64,000 nucleotides of DNA from positions 32,796-96,795 of the forward strand of contig CAJUDQ010000003.1 of NCBI GenBank assembly GCA_910585215.1, given 5' to 3'. A program made the position numbers and the translations under genes. The stretch comes from an uncultured Lachnospiraceae bacterium. GTDB taxonomy: Bacteria > Bacillota > Clostridia > Lachnospirales > Lachnospiraceae. The notes beneath the pieces were generated by a model. It did no database searches. It was not told where the DNA came from and saw only the letters and a program-made list of their open reading frames with translations. Positions 34,278 to 42,355 of this stretch are shown here, in pieces; position 1 is the stretch's first letter, and every line of letters begins with the position of its first letter.

Positions 34278-35423
34278 TTACAATAAAATTGCCATAAAGG
34301 TTCCCGCTGCTACTGCTGTACCAATCACACCTGCTACATTAGGTCCCATTGCATGCATAAGAAGGAAATTCGTAGGGTCTGCCTCTGCTCCTACCTTCTG
34401 TGATACTCTGGCGGCCATTGGAACTGCCGATACACCTGCAGAACCTATCAGAGGATTAATCTTTCCACCTGACATTCTGCACATCAGTTTTCCGATTAAT
34501 ACACCTGCTGCCGTACCAAATGCAAATGCAATCAGACCCAGTGCAACAATCTTTAAAGTATCCCAGTTCAGGAATGCCTCTGCGCTGGTGGTTGCTCCTA
34601 CAGAAGTTCCAAGCAGAATAACAACAATATACATCAGTGCATTGGAAGCTGTCTCTGCAAGCTGTCTTACCACACCTGATTCTCTGAAAAGATTTCCAAG
34701 CATAAGCATACCAATCAGCGGCGCTGTACTTGGCAGAATCATTACAACTACAATTGTTACAATAATCGGGAATAAAATCTTCTCCAGTTTTGTTACTGGC
34801 CGAAGCTGCTCCATCTTGATTTTTCTTTCTTTCTCTGTAGTAAGCAGTTTCATAATCGGCGGCTGAATAATCGGAACCAGTGACATATAAGAATACGCTG
34901 CCACTGCAATCGGTCCCATTAAATTTGTCTGTCCCAGCTTTCCGGCAAGGAAAATCGAAGTAGGACCGTCCGCACCTCCGATAATAGAAATCGCTGCAGC
35001 AGCTTTATCATTAAAGCCCATAAATATCGCCATAAAATATGCGATATAGATACCAAACTGAGCAGCAGCACCCATTAAAAAGCTTCTCGGATTGGCAATC
35101 AGCGGTCCGAAATCCGTAAGCGCGCCAACTCCCATAAAGATAAGTGAAGGCAGAATACTCCATTCATCCAGAAGATAAAAGTAATGCAGCAGCCCTCCAG
35201 TGCCGTTTGATGTCTCCTCCGCTGTTGCCATAATTTCTGGAAACATATTTACCAGCAGCATACCAAATGCAATTGGAACAAGAAGAAGCGGCTCATAACC
35301 TTTTTTTATAGCAAGATACAGGAAAACACATGCTACCAGAATCATTATATAATTGCCCCATGTAAGGCTGAAAAATGCAGACTGGTGTATCAGATTTCCC
35401 ATAACATCCATAATGTAATCCAT
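34278..35423 (-). CDS. oadB: Na+-translocating decarboxylase beta subunit
   Basis: A 381-residue integral membrane protein with about nine to eleven membrane segments. The conserved GGADGPTSIFLAGKL motif contains the key Asp of the Na+ channel; ANPRSFLMGAAAQFGIY and GSAGVSAVPMAARVSQKVG are family blocks. It decarboxylates carboxybiotin and drives Na+ export. The open frame starts at 35459, but the ATG at 35423 follows AAAGGAGG at seven bases (MDYIMDVMGN) and is the true start. Confidence 0.95.
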   Translation of the reverse strand: MDYIMDVMGNLIHQSAFFSLTWGNYIMILVACVFLYLAIKKGYEPLLLVPIAFGMLLVNMFPEIMATAEETSNGTGGLLHYFYLLDEWSILPSLIFMGVGALTDFGPLIANPRSFLMGAAAQFGIYIAYFMAIFMGFNDKAAAAISIIGGADGPTSIFLAGKLGQTNLMGPIAVAAYSYMSLVPIIQPPIMKLLTTEKERKIKMEQLRPVTKLEKILFPIIVTIVVVMILPSTAPLIGMLMLGNLFRESGVVRQLAETASNALMYIVVILLGTSVGATTSAEAFLNWDTLKIVALGLIAFAFGTAAGVLIGKLMCRMSGGKINPLIGSAGVSAVPMAARVSQKVGAEADPTNFLLMHAMGPNVAGVIGTAVAAGTFMAILL

Positions 35424-35471
35424 TTTAACCTCCTTTAAAGTATTGTATGACCTATGCACGCATCCGATTTT

Positions 35472-35555
35472 ACAATTCTTTTGGAATCATTCATTTTTTC
35501 ACGATTCTTCTGAATCGCTCATTTTTTCACGATTCTTTCAGAATCGTTCATTTGC
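35472..35555 (-). repeat. Three tandem 28-29-bp hairpin repeats inside the Na+-pump operon
   Basis: Units at 35472-35500, 35501-35528 and 35529-35555, each with a short hairpin (AATTC/GGAATC-type, GATTC-ttct-GAATC, GATTC-tttca-GAATC) and a TCATTTTTTC spacer. They fill the gap between the biotin-carrier and oadB genes and could act in mRNA processing or setting subunit ratios. Confidence 0.7.
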
Positions 35556-35579
35556 GTGCTTCATTATGATACTATGAAT

Positions 35580-35951
35580 TTAATTTAAAGAAGCTAAAAC
35601 CGTACCAGCCTCTACGGAAGCACCTTCTGACACGTCAATACTTGCTATGGTTCCATCCTGTGGAGCCACGATTTCATTCTCCATCTTCATTGCCTCAAGA
35701 ATCATAATCACCTGTCCCTTGGTCACTGCTGTCCCCGCAGAAGCCTTAACAGAAAGTACTTTGCCTGGCATTGGGGCATTAATCTTTACTGCTCCCTGTG
35801 AACCGGATGCTGTCTGTGCTGCCTTTGGTGCAGGCGCTGCTTTTGGTACTGCCACTGGAGCAGCAGGCGCAGATGCCACCGGAGCAGAACCAGCTTCCTC
35901 TACCGTTACATCATATACGTTTCCATTTACTGTAATTCTATAATTTTTCAT
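35580..35951 (-). CDS. Biotin carrier protein (acetyl-CoA carboxylase biotin carboxyl carrier-like)
   Basis: 123 residues: a short N-terminal domain (MKNYRITVNGNVYDVTVEEAG), an Ala/Pro-rich flexible linker (about 22-50), and a biotinyl domain with biotin-accepting Lys89 in LEAMKMENEIV. It shuttles carboxybiotin between the carboxyltransferases and OadB. It is 22 bases downstream of oadG. The separate carrier explains why oadA lacks a biotinyl domain. Confidence 0.93.
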   Translation of the reverse strand: MKNYRITVNGNVYDVTVEEAGSAPVASAPAAPVAVPKAAPAPKAAQTASGSQGAVKINAPMPGKVLSVKASAGTAVTKGQVIMILEAMKMENEIVAPQDGTIASIDVSEGASVEAGTVLASLN

Positions 35952-35973
35952 AATTCCATTCTTTCCTTTCTCA

Positions 35974-36756
35974 TCAAACTCTCTTTGACCTTCTGACAGA
36001 CCTTACTACAAAACCATCTGTCGAAGTACCGGAAGCCACAATGGCTGCTGTAATTACTGCTACAAGTTCGGAATCTCCCACAAGTTCTTCCTCTTCTTTT
36101 TGCTCTTTCTGTTCGATTTGTGCCGCTGTATTCTGAATCGCTGCCAACTCTACATTCTTTTTATCATTTTTCTTTGACATCTTTTCCTGAATTGCCGGAA
36201 TATATTTAAACAATGAAATAATATACGAGATTAAAATCAGTATCAAAAATACGGTAAACAATCCAATCAGAGTATTCAGTCCTGCATCCGCAAGCTTCTT
36301 TCCCAGTGATTTTGAACCGGTATCCTCTGTTGAAAACACAAGTCCTGTCGGCGTAAGTTGACCTCTGATATGTTTACATTCAAGTTTCATGGTCAGCTTT
36401 GCTTTCTCAAACTCTGCTGTCACTGTTACAAGATAACCATCCTTTTCCTCTTCTACACTTGATTCTGTAATCTCTTTATATTCTCCAAGAGTATCATTTT
36501 CCAGATAGCCGTAATACACTTCTGCAGCCTCTCCCAAAAAACCATTTGCGTTATCCTTATAATATTCTGCTGTAATCTTATCCATTGCAGCAAACGTTGA
36601 CATATAAGACTCTCCGGTTGCAAGAGCTGCATCCTTTTCAGAAAGAGTCGCCTGCATATTCGAAAAATAATCCTCATAATCACTTGCATATACAGAAACA
36701 GAAGAAAAAGCAAGCACCAGACAGAAGGCAATTAAAAATTTCTTTATTTTTTTCAA
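35974..36756 (-). CDS. OadG-family subunit with extracytoplasmic domain
   Basis: About 260 residues: signal peptide (KKIKKFLIAFCLVLAFSSVS), an extracellular domain of about 130 residues (ATLSEKDAALATGESYMSTF), one membrane helix (NTLIGLFTVFLILILISYII) and a cytoplasmic charged tail. The helix plus tail are the gamma subunit part; the large outer domain is an addition found in Clostridia. A GTG at 36765 overlaps the Shine-Dalgarno; the TTG at 36756 lies eight bases after AGGAGG and is preferred. It assembles the decarboxylase on OadB. Confidence 0.8.
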   Translation of the reverse strand: MKKIKKFLIAFCLVLAFSSVSVYASDYEDYFSNMQATLSEKDAALATGESYMSTFAAMDKITAEYYKDNANGFLGEAAEVYYGYLENDTLGEYKEITESSVEEEKDGYLVTVTAEFEKAKLTMKLECKHIRGQLTPTGLVFSTEDTGSKSLGKKLADAGLNTLIGLFTVFLILILISYIISLFKYIPAIQEKMSKKNDKKNVELAAIQNTAAQIEQKEQKEEEELVGDSELVAVITAAIVASGTSTDGFVVRSVRRSKRV

Positions 36757-36768
36757 AACAGCCACCTC

Positions 36769-38217
36769 CTATACTGTACCATGCTTCTTAGTCAGACGTT
36801 CCTCTTTCTTTGTATACAACATTTCAAAAGCACCGATAATATACTTTCTGGTGTCCTCCGGTTCCACAATGCTGTCTACATAGCCTCTTCTTGCAGCAGA
36901 TGCCGCATTTATCTGCAATGCTTCATATTCAGCCTTTTTCTCAGCTAAAAATGTCTGGCTGTCCTTTGCCTTTTTCAGCTCCTCTGCATAAATGATTCTT
37001 ACTGCTGAATCTGCATTCATTGCACCGATTTTTGCTGTCGGCCATGCATATACAAGGTCAGCATGACATGCCTTGCTGTTCATAACATTGTAGGCATTGC
37101 CCATTGCATCTCCAACAATCAAATTTACCTTTGGAACTACAGCATTTGCATAAGCATATGTAAGCTTTGCGGCTGCTCTTGCAATTCCTCTTTCTTCTTC
37201 TACAGTAGCAGAAAATCCCGATGTATTGGTTAATGTCAGAACAGGAATATTAAATGCATCACAGAATGTTACAAACTTTGCCGCTTTTTCACAGCCTGCA
37301 GTAGTAAGAACATTTTTAAATTCATCTGTGATATTCATTTCCTCATCGTAACATGTTGTTCGGTTTGCCACTGCACCTACAGTAATTCCATTCAGCTTTA
37401 AAAAGCCTGTTACCATATCCTTGGCATACTGCTTTCCGGACTCAAAAAACATTCCCGAATCTGCAATATTCGCCAGTGCAATTGAGGTATCTCCCACACA
37501 GTTTTCGAGATTTTCACAAATTCTGTTTAAATCATCCGAACAGGTCCCCTCTGCATAGTCATTGTTATTCAGTGGAAGAAGTGAAATAAGCTGTCTCATG
37601 CCTGCAAGAACTTCCTCCTCAGTTCCAGTAAAATCTGCCATTCCTGTTGTTTCTGCCTGATATTTTGCAGAAGCTGTATCACATTTCTCTGTTCTGTTTT
37701 TATCCAGTGTATTTGGTGCGTTGACAAATAATTTTCCATCTTCTGCCATAAAGGTAAAATCTGAAAGGGATGCCAGAATGCCCATACCGCCTCCGCATGT
37801 TCCGAATACTCCTGTAATCTGCGGAACAACGCCAGATGCCATTGTCTGCTTTGCATAGATTTCTCCAAAAGCATTTAAAGCGTCTTCTGCTTCACAGAGA
37901 CGCAGACCTGCGCAGTCCACAAGCGCAGCTACAGGCGCTCCCATTTTCACTGCCATGTCATAAATCCCTGCAATCTTCTTTGCATGCATTTCACCTACAG
38001 TTCCACCAAGTACGGATGCATCCTGACTGTATACATAGACTAAGCAGTTGTCAATCAGACCATAGCCGGTAATGACACCATCGGATGCGACAGCTTTTTC
38101 CTGCATATTAAAATCAGTGCTTCTGGCTGTTACCAGACCACCGATTTCGACAAAACTGTTTTCGTCAAGCAATGCATTGATTCTTGCCATAGCCGGCTCT
38201 TTTGCCAAATTACTCAT
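36769..38217 (-). CDS. mmdA: Acyl-CoA carboxyltransferase (methylmalonyl-CoA/propionyl-CoA carboxylase alpha type)
   Basis: A 482-residue crotonase-fold carboxyltransferase (carboxyl_trans family): ASDGVITGYGLIDNCLVYVY, FGTCGGGMGILASLSDFTFM, LTLTNTSGFSATVEEERGI and IGAMNADSAVRIIYAEEL. Such subunits move carboxyl groups between biotin and acyl-CoA. The upstream part of the open frame is artefactual; ATG at 38217 has GGAGGG upstream. It is the first gene of the operon and overlaps the oadG leader. Confidence 0.9.
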   Translation of the reverse strand: MSNLAKEPAMARINALLDENSFVEIGGLVTARSTDFNMQEKAVASDGVITGYGLIDNCLVYVYSQDASVLGGTVGEMHAKKIAGIYDMAVKMGAPVAALVDCAGLRLCEAEDALNAFGEIYAKQTMASGVVPQITGVFGTCGGGMGILASLSDFTFMAEDGKLFVNAPNTLDKNRTEKCDTASAKYQAETTGMADFTGTEEEVLAGMRQLISLLPLNNNDYAEGTCSDDLNRICENLENCVGDTSIALANIADSGMFFESGKQYAKDMVTGFLKLNGITVGAVANRTTCYDEEMNITDEFKNVLTTAGCEKAAKFVTFCDAFNIPVLTLTNTSGFSATVEEERGIARAAAKLTYAYANAVVPKVNLIVGDAMGNAYNVMNSKACHADLVYAWPTAKIGAMNADSAVRIIYAEELKKAKDSQTFLAEKKAEYEALQINAASAARRGYVDSIVEPEDTRKYIIGAFEMLYTKKEERLTKKHGTV

Positions 38218-38438
38218 CAATTCAGCCCTCCATTTTTTATATTTTAAGCAGATATGCTTATTGTCCCGTATGGGATACATAAAATTATTACTCATACTTA
38301 GACAAATATTCACATACAATAAAGAAAAAGTAATAATTAAAAATTCTGCCAATTTTAATTTTATATCGAAATACAGAAATTGGCAAGTTGTTTTTTATGC
38401 AAAATTACAAAAATTACATATTTTTCGTGAGGTATAAC
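38218..38438. promoter_or_regulatory. Divergent intergenic region of mmdA and a D,D-carboxypeptidase gene
   Basis: Contains a 9-bp inverted repeat TGCCAATTT (38347-38355) and AAATTGGCA (38377-38385) followed on the plus strand by AGTTGTTTTTT. It could be an operator or a terminator-like hairpin. Promoters must lie here, but I cannot assign a clear -35/-10. Confidence 0.35.
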
Positions 38439-39695
38439 ATGCATATCTTTAAAAAAACTTTTTTTATTTTTTCTCTGTTTTCTCTCTCTGTCTTTCTTCT
38501 GCCTCCCTTCTATTCTGCACAGGCAGAAGAACCAAACCCAAACAACCTTTATGCCCTGTCTGCATGTCTGATGGATGCGGAAAGCGGGCGTATCTTATAT
38601 GGAAAAGAATGTACTACTGTACGGGCAAATGCCAGTACTACAAAGATTCTGACCTGTATTCTTGCACTTGAATACGGCAATCCTGATGATATTGTGACAG
38701 TGAGCAAATATGCTGCTTCGATGCCTGATGTACAGCTCAATATGAATACAGGTGAACAATATAAGCTGGGAGATTTATTATATTCTCTGATGCTTGAATC
38801 ACATAACGATACCGCAGTGGCGATTGCAGAACATATTGGCGGAGATGTGCAGGGCTTTGCAAAGCTGATGAATGAAAAGGCGAAGGATATCGGCTGTACA
38901 GACAGCCACTTTATCACCCCAAATGGTCTGGATGCATCGGAAACAGTAGACGGAACAGACTATATTCATGGAACCACAGCTGCTGATTTATGCCGTATTA
39001 TGGCATATTGTATAAAAAATGAAGAATTTTTAAAAATTACACAGACTGCTTCGCACAGTTTTACCAATTATGTTTCGGGAGATGACGGAAATGTAGTATC
39101 AGGAACAAGAAGCTATACTGTAAATAATAAAAATGCATTTCTCTCCATGATGGAGGGAGTAATTTCAGGAAAAACAGGATTTACAGGAGATGCGGGATAC
39201 TGCTATGTAACAGCATTGAAAAGAGATGACAGAATATTTACAGTAGCGCTTCTTGGATGCGGATGGCCGAATAATAAAACTTATAAATGGAAAGATGCAA
39301 CGCTATTGTTGAATTATGGTCTTGAAAACTTTACTAAAAATGATATTTTTGAATATGGAAAAGTACTTCCAAAACTGAAGGTGGAGAAAGGTATTTATGA
39401 TAAAACTTTGAAATCGGGGATTCATGCAGGAGAAATGCCGGAAATAAGTCTTACAATGGACGAACAGGCTCTGGTGTATCTGACAAAGGCAGAAGATGCT
39501 GTAAAGGTCGAATATGAGTACAATACAAAAATTCAGGCCCCTGTGGAAAAAGGCGCAGTACTTGGAAGCGCAACCTATTTCCTGAATGATATGGTAGTAA
39601 AGAAATTTAATTTATATGCTGCTGAATCAGTAGAAAAGTTTGATTATGATTTCTGTTTCAAGGGAGTAATCAGGAAATTTTTGATGGGAAAATAA
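38439..39695 (+). CDS. D-alanyl-D-alanine carboxypeptidase (S11), copy 1
   Basis: 418 residues with a signal peptide (FKKTFFIFSLFSLSVFLLPPF). Active-site motifs: SxxK as STTK in NASTTKILTC, SxN as SHN in LESHNDTAVA, KTG in SGKTGFTGDAGYC. C-terminal beta domain from about residue 300. It trims the pentapeptide of peptidoglycan outside the membrane. Start moved from 38388 to 38439 (GAGG upstream, signal peptide). It is monocistronic and plus-strand; repeat R3 copy 2 follows and probably ends the message. Confidence 0.93.
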   Translation: MHIFKKTFFIFSLFSLSVFLLPPFYSAQAEEPNPNNLYALSACLMDAESGRILYGKECTTVRANASTTKILTCILALEYGNPDDIVTVSKYAASMPDVQLNMNTGEQYKLGDLLYSLMLESHNDTAVAIAEHIGGDVQGFAKLMNEKAKDIGCTDSHFITPNGLDASETVDGTDYIHGTTAADLCRIMAYCIKNEEFLKITQTASHSFTNYVSGDDGNVVSGTRSYTVNNKNAFLSMMEGVISGKTGFTGDAGYCYVTALKRDDRIFTVALLGCGWPNNKTYKWKDATLLLNYGLENFTKNDIFEYGKVLPKLKVEKGIYDKTLKSGIHAGEMPEISLTMDEQALVYLTKAEDAVKVEYEYNTKIQAPVEKGAVLGSATYFLNDMVVKKFNLYAAESVEKFDYDFCFKGVIRKFLMGK

Positions 39696-39707
39696 AGAAA
39701 TTTTACA

Positions 39708-39817
39708 TAAAAAGAGGCTGTCGCAAAATAGCAGTCGGGCACAATATATTATTTATCAGCGTAAAATTATAATACATATATTGTGCTTGAACCTGTTTTT
39801 GCAACAGCCTCTTTTAA
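39708..39817. repeat. R3 repeat, copy 2 (MITE-like or terminator)
   Basis: Outer inverted repeat AAAAAGAGGCTGTCGCAAAA and TTTTTGCAACAGCCTCTTTT; inner words GGGCACAATATATTA and ATATATTGTGCTT. It sits 12 bases after a plus-strand stop and before a minus-strand stop. Shares both ends with the copy at 27166-27248; the centre differs in length. Confidence 0.7.
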
Positions 39818-39993
39818 ATTTTCTGTAATGATGTAATACTACTTTCCAAAAAATTTATCTTCCAGCATCAGACACCAGCAATGATAAAGCGCCAGTAAGA
39901 TATATTGTACCATTCACCTTCATAGATAAAAAACAATTCAGCAAAAAGCTTCTGTCAAAGCTGTTCGTAAAAAATAGGTAAATACAAAATTCT

Positions 39994-41079
39994 TCAAGAA
40001 TACAATTTTTTCAACCATTTAAATTTATGTATATCTGATAGTTTTATTATGATGATTGAACATATAATTGTAATCAGAACAGTAAATACAAAACATAACA
40101 TAGTATCCTTAAAATTGATATTCAGCTTTGTTAATAGATGATTCACTATTCTAAATATCCAAAGATGCATATAAAAAATAAGCGAACTTAATATTCGCAA
40201 ATATGGATAAACCTTATTATCTTTTAAGTGCAAATTATAAACAGTACCAAATAGAAAAATTGTTGCCGGAACCAGAAATAAATACATATCTCTTGCTCGA
40301 ACAAAATCAAAATATTTTAAAATAACAACCTCTCCAAACATTAAAGTCATAGATATAACAAATCCTGCAAGTACCCCCCCCCGATTGCAATTTAAAAGCT
40401 TTTCCTGATAAAATGCAAAAAACATTCCAATTCCTATAAATAAGAACCCTTCAAAAAGCCCATTTCTTGTAGTAACAATTACCTTGCTAACTAATTTCAG
40501 AATATTCCAGATATCTGGCATTAAGCTGCGAAGAGGCTCTATCATACCAAAATAACTTTGAGCAAATAAACCTAAAAAATAAAATACAACAGCAAACAGT
40601 ACAATTTTTTTTGGAGAAATCTGTCTTTTCAGCAAAATTGTTATTAAAATAACTGCAAAAATAGTAGCGTTCAAATACCATAACTGCGTATAGCTGCCTG
40701 TAAAAATAAAATTTCTGACATAGTTCAACAGCGAATGTACTATATCTTTTCCACCTGATAGATACACTTTAATATTTAACGGCAAATAAATCAGTGACCA
40801 GATAACATACAAACGAAACAATTTCAAAGCATATTTCAGAGGCCTTTCCATACTGAAAGTTTCAAAAGAAGTTTTTCTGTACAACAAAAAACCAGATGTA
40901 ACAAAGAAAAACGGAACGGCTATTCTTGCAAGATAATTTTGTATTCCATAATTTAAAAAATGAAAATCTACATTATCTCCAAATGGCTTTATATGAATTG
41001 CCACTACTAATATTGAGCAAATAAATTTTGTCAAATCAATCGCATTATAATTTTGTTTATTATACTTTGTATCTTCCAT
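39994..41079 (-). CDS. Acyltransferase-3 family membrane protein (O-acetyltransferase-like), with in-frame G9 tract
   Basis: A 361-residue membrane protein of the acyltransferase-3 fold with about ten membrane segments. N-terminal IDLTKFICSILVVAIHIKPFG carries the conserved His; no SGNH domain is attached. It probably O-acylates a surface polysaccharide or peptidoglycan precursor. A run of nine G on the coding strand (40382-40374) in NCNRGGVLAG keeps the frame open here; loss or gain of one base would truncate the protein about 50 codons from there on. Weak Shine-Dalgarno AAAGGA at 12 bases. Alone on its strand between the R3 repeat and a YkgJ gene. Confidence 0.85.
   Translation of the reverse strand: MEDTKYNKQNYNAIDLTKFICSILVVAIHIKPFGDNVDFHFLNYGIQNYLARIAVPFFFVTSGFLLYRKTSFETFSMERPLKYALKLFRLYVIWSLIYLPLNIKVYLSGGKDIVHSLLNYVRNFIFTGSYTQLWYLNATIFAVILITILLKRQISPKKIVLFAVVFYFLGLFAQSYFGMIEPLRSLMPDIWNILKLVSKVIVTTRNGLFEGFLFIGIGMFFAFYQEKLLNCNRGGVLAGFVISMTLMFGEVVILKYFDFVRARDMYLFLVPATIFLFGTVYNLHLKDNKVYPYLRILSSLIFYMHLWIFRIVNHLLTKLNINFKDTMLCFVFTVLITIICSIIIIKLSDIHKFKWLKKLYS
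40374..40382 (-). repeat. G9 homopolymer in the acyltransferase gene (ON frame)
   Basis: Nine consecutive C on the plus strand inside the acyltransferase reading frame. In an AT-rich genome a run this long is rare by chance. The other long run in the window is the G10 of the giant surface gene. Confidence 0.85.
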
Positions 41080-41148
41080 ACAGTTTTATCAATCCTTTGC
41101 AAAATAAATCTTTTATCATTATAGTTTTTAATTATATGCATATTTCAT

Positions 41149-41637
41149 TTATTTGCTTACCATATAATACCCCTCTCCTTCTTTTTCTATTTTGTTCAGC
41201 TTTGCTTTCATAGATAATATTTTTTCTTCCAGCCCGTTTTCTTTTAATTCATGAAGAATCCTCTCCAGCTTTTCTCCCTGAAATACAGGGCAGGCGGACG
41301 CCACGCCAAGATATGCCCCATTCTTATTTTCAAAAATCCTTACCGGCCAGATACTACATTCAAAAGGCTTTTCTTCTCCAAGCATACAGCCGGATTTTTC
41401 ATTCAGACATGGACAAAGTAAAATCTGAGAATCTGTCTCAAAATCATATTTTGCCTTGTACATTTTCCGTCCATTTTCCTCTGTTTCCTGAAATCTGTTC
41501 CTGTCTATGCCAAGAGCAAGTATCTTTTTCATATCCTCTTCACTGAATACAGGTGCTTCCCATGCATCTTCCTTTACAAAAGAACAGCAGATTCTACAAC
41601 CTGCACAGGTTTCATGAGACAATATATTTCTTAACAT
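41149..41637 (-). CDS. YkgJ-family cysteine-cluster protein
   Basis: About 162 residues with the zinc/Fe-S type cluster CAGCRICC near the N-terminus and later cysteines in LLCPCLNEKSGCML, FECSIWPVR and ASACPVF. Function unknown; such proteins are thought to bind a metal. Start at 41637 follows AAAGGAG and is preferred to the open frame start at 41673. It may be co-transcribed with scpB, whose last codons overlap the R1 repeat between them. Confidence 0.8.
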   Translation of the reverse strand: MLRNILSHETCAGCRICCSFVKEDAWEAPVFSEEDMKKILALGIDRNRFQETEENGRKMYKAKYDFETDSQILLCPCLNEKSGCMLGEEKPFECSIWPVRIFENKNGAYLGVASACPVFQGEKLERILHELKENGLEEKILSMKAKLNKIEKEGEGYYMVSK

Positions 41638-41660
41638 TTTTCTCTCCTTTTTTATGAGAT

Positions 41661-41700
41661 GTTTCAAAAACACTCGTGACTTTAGTCATAAGAAATTCAA
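41661..41700 (-). repeat. Dispersed palindromic repeat family R1, copy 2
   Basis: CTCGTGAC-TTTA-GTCATAAG (41673-41692) with flanks TTTCAAAAACA and AAATTCAA. On the minus strand it starts at the scpB TGA stop codon, as copy 1 (4942-4980) does at the histidine kinase stop. Confidence 0.75.
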
Positions 41701-42347
41701 TGTTCCTGAATAACATCTTTTTCCTCATTTTCATTCTTTTTCTGAGTTTCATTGCTCTCTTGATTTTCCTCATAAGACCCGACTTCCTGTTCCGCCTCCT
41801 GTTTAAATTCCGAAACTTTGTCTCCATCCGGCTTTGGCAGCTCACTGATAGAAGCTACCCCAAATTTTCTTAAAAACTCCTCCGTAGTTCCAAAAAGCAG
41901 CGGACGACCCAGAGCATCCAGTCTTCCCACTTCCATTACAAGATTATATTCTATCAGTTTATTAATCGCATGTTCACATTTTACTCCTCTGATTGCTTCA
42001 ATTTCCGTTCTTGTAACCGGCTGCTTATAGGCAATAATAGACAGTGTTTCCAACAGTACATCCGTAAGCACCTGTTTTTTTGGCTGACTTGCCACCTGTA
42101 TCAAATATTCATAAGTGGAACCTTTCGTGCACATCTGAAAAGAATCTTCAAGCTCCACTATTTTCAATCCGCAATCCTCATGGCTGTATTTTTCCATCAG
42201 CCTTTCCATAATTTTTTTTGTCTCTTTCTCTGTTTTCTGAATCGCCGCAGCTATTTTTGCTGTTTCCACAGAATCTCCCATGGTAAACAGAATTGCTTCT
42301 ACCGCTGCCACAAGCTCCTCTTCATTTCTCTTTCTCTCTTCGCTCAT
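41697..42347 (-). CDS. scpB: Segregation and condensation protein B
   Basis: 216 residues, two winged-helix domains (EELVAAVEAILFTMGDSV..., VLTDVLLETLSIIAYKQPVT, IEAIRGVKCEHAINKL) and an extended acidic C-terminal tail of about 45 residues. ScpB forms the Smc-ScpAB condensin complex. It follows scpA by eight bases with AGGAGA upstream of the ATG. The acidic tail is longer than in the Bacillus protein. Confidence 0.94.
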   Translation of the reverse strand: MSEERKRNEEELVAAVEAILFTMGDSVETAKIAAAIQKTEKETKKIMERLMEKYSHEDCGLKIVELEDSFQMCTKGSTYEYLIQVASQPKKQVLTDVLLETLSIIAYKQPVTRTEIEAIRGVKCEHAINKLIEYNLVMEVGRLDALGRPLLFGTTEEFLRKFGVASISELPKPDGDKVSEFKQEAEQEVGSYEENQESNETQKKNENEEKDVIQEH

Positions 42348-42355
42348 CCTGTCTC

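Noticed and set aside
39818..39993. Possible decayed gene before the acyltransferase
   Set aside because: Short minus-strand frames with stop codons, no recognisable motif and no ribosome site.
40374..40382. Sequencing error in the C9 run
   Set aside because: Cannot be excluded, but the frame is intact with nine bases, so no error is needed to explain it; for the G10 tract an error is the main alternative and should be tested by raw reads.
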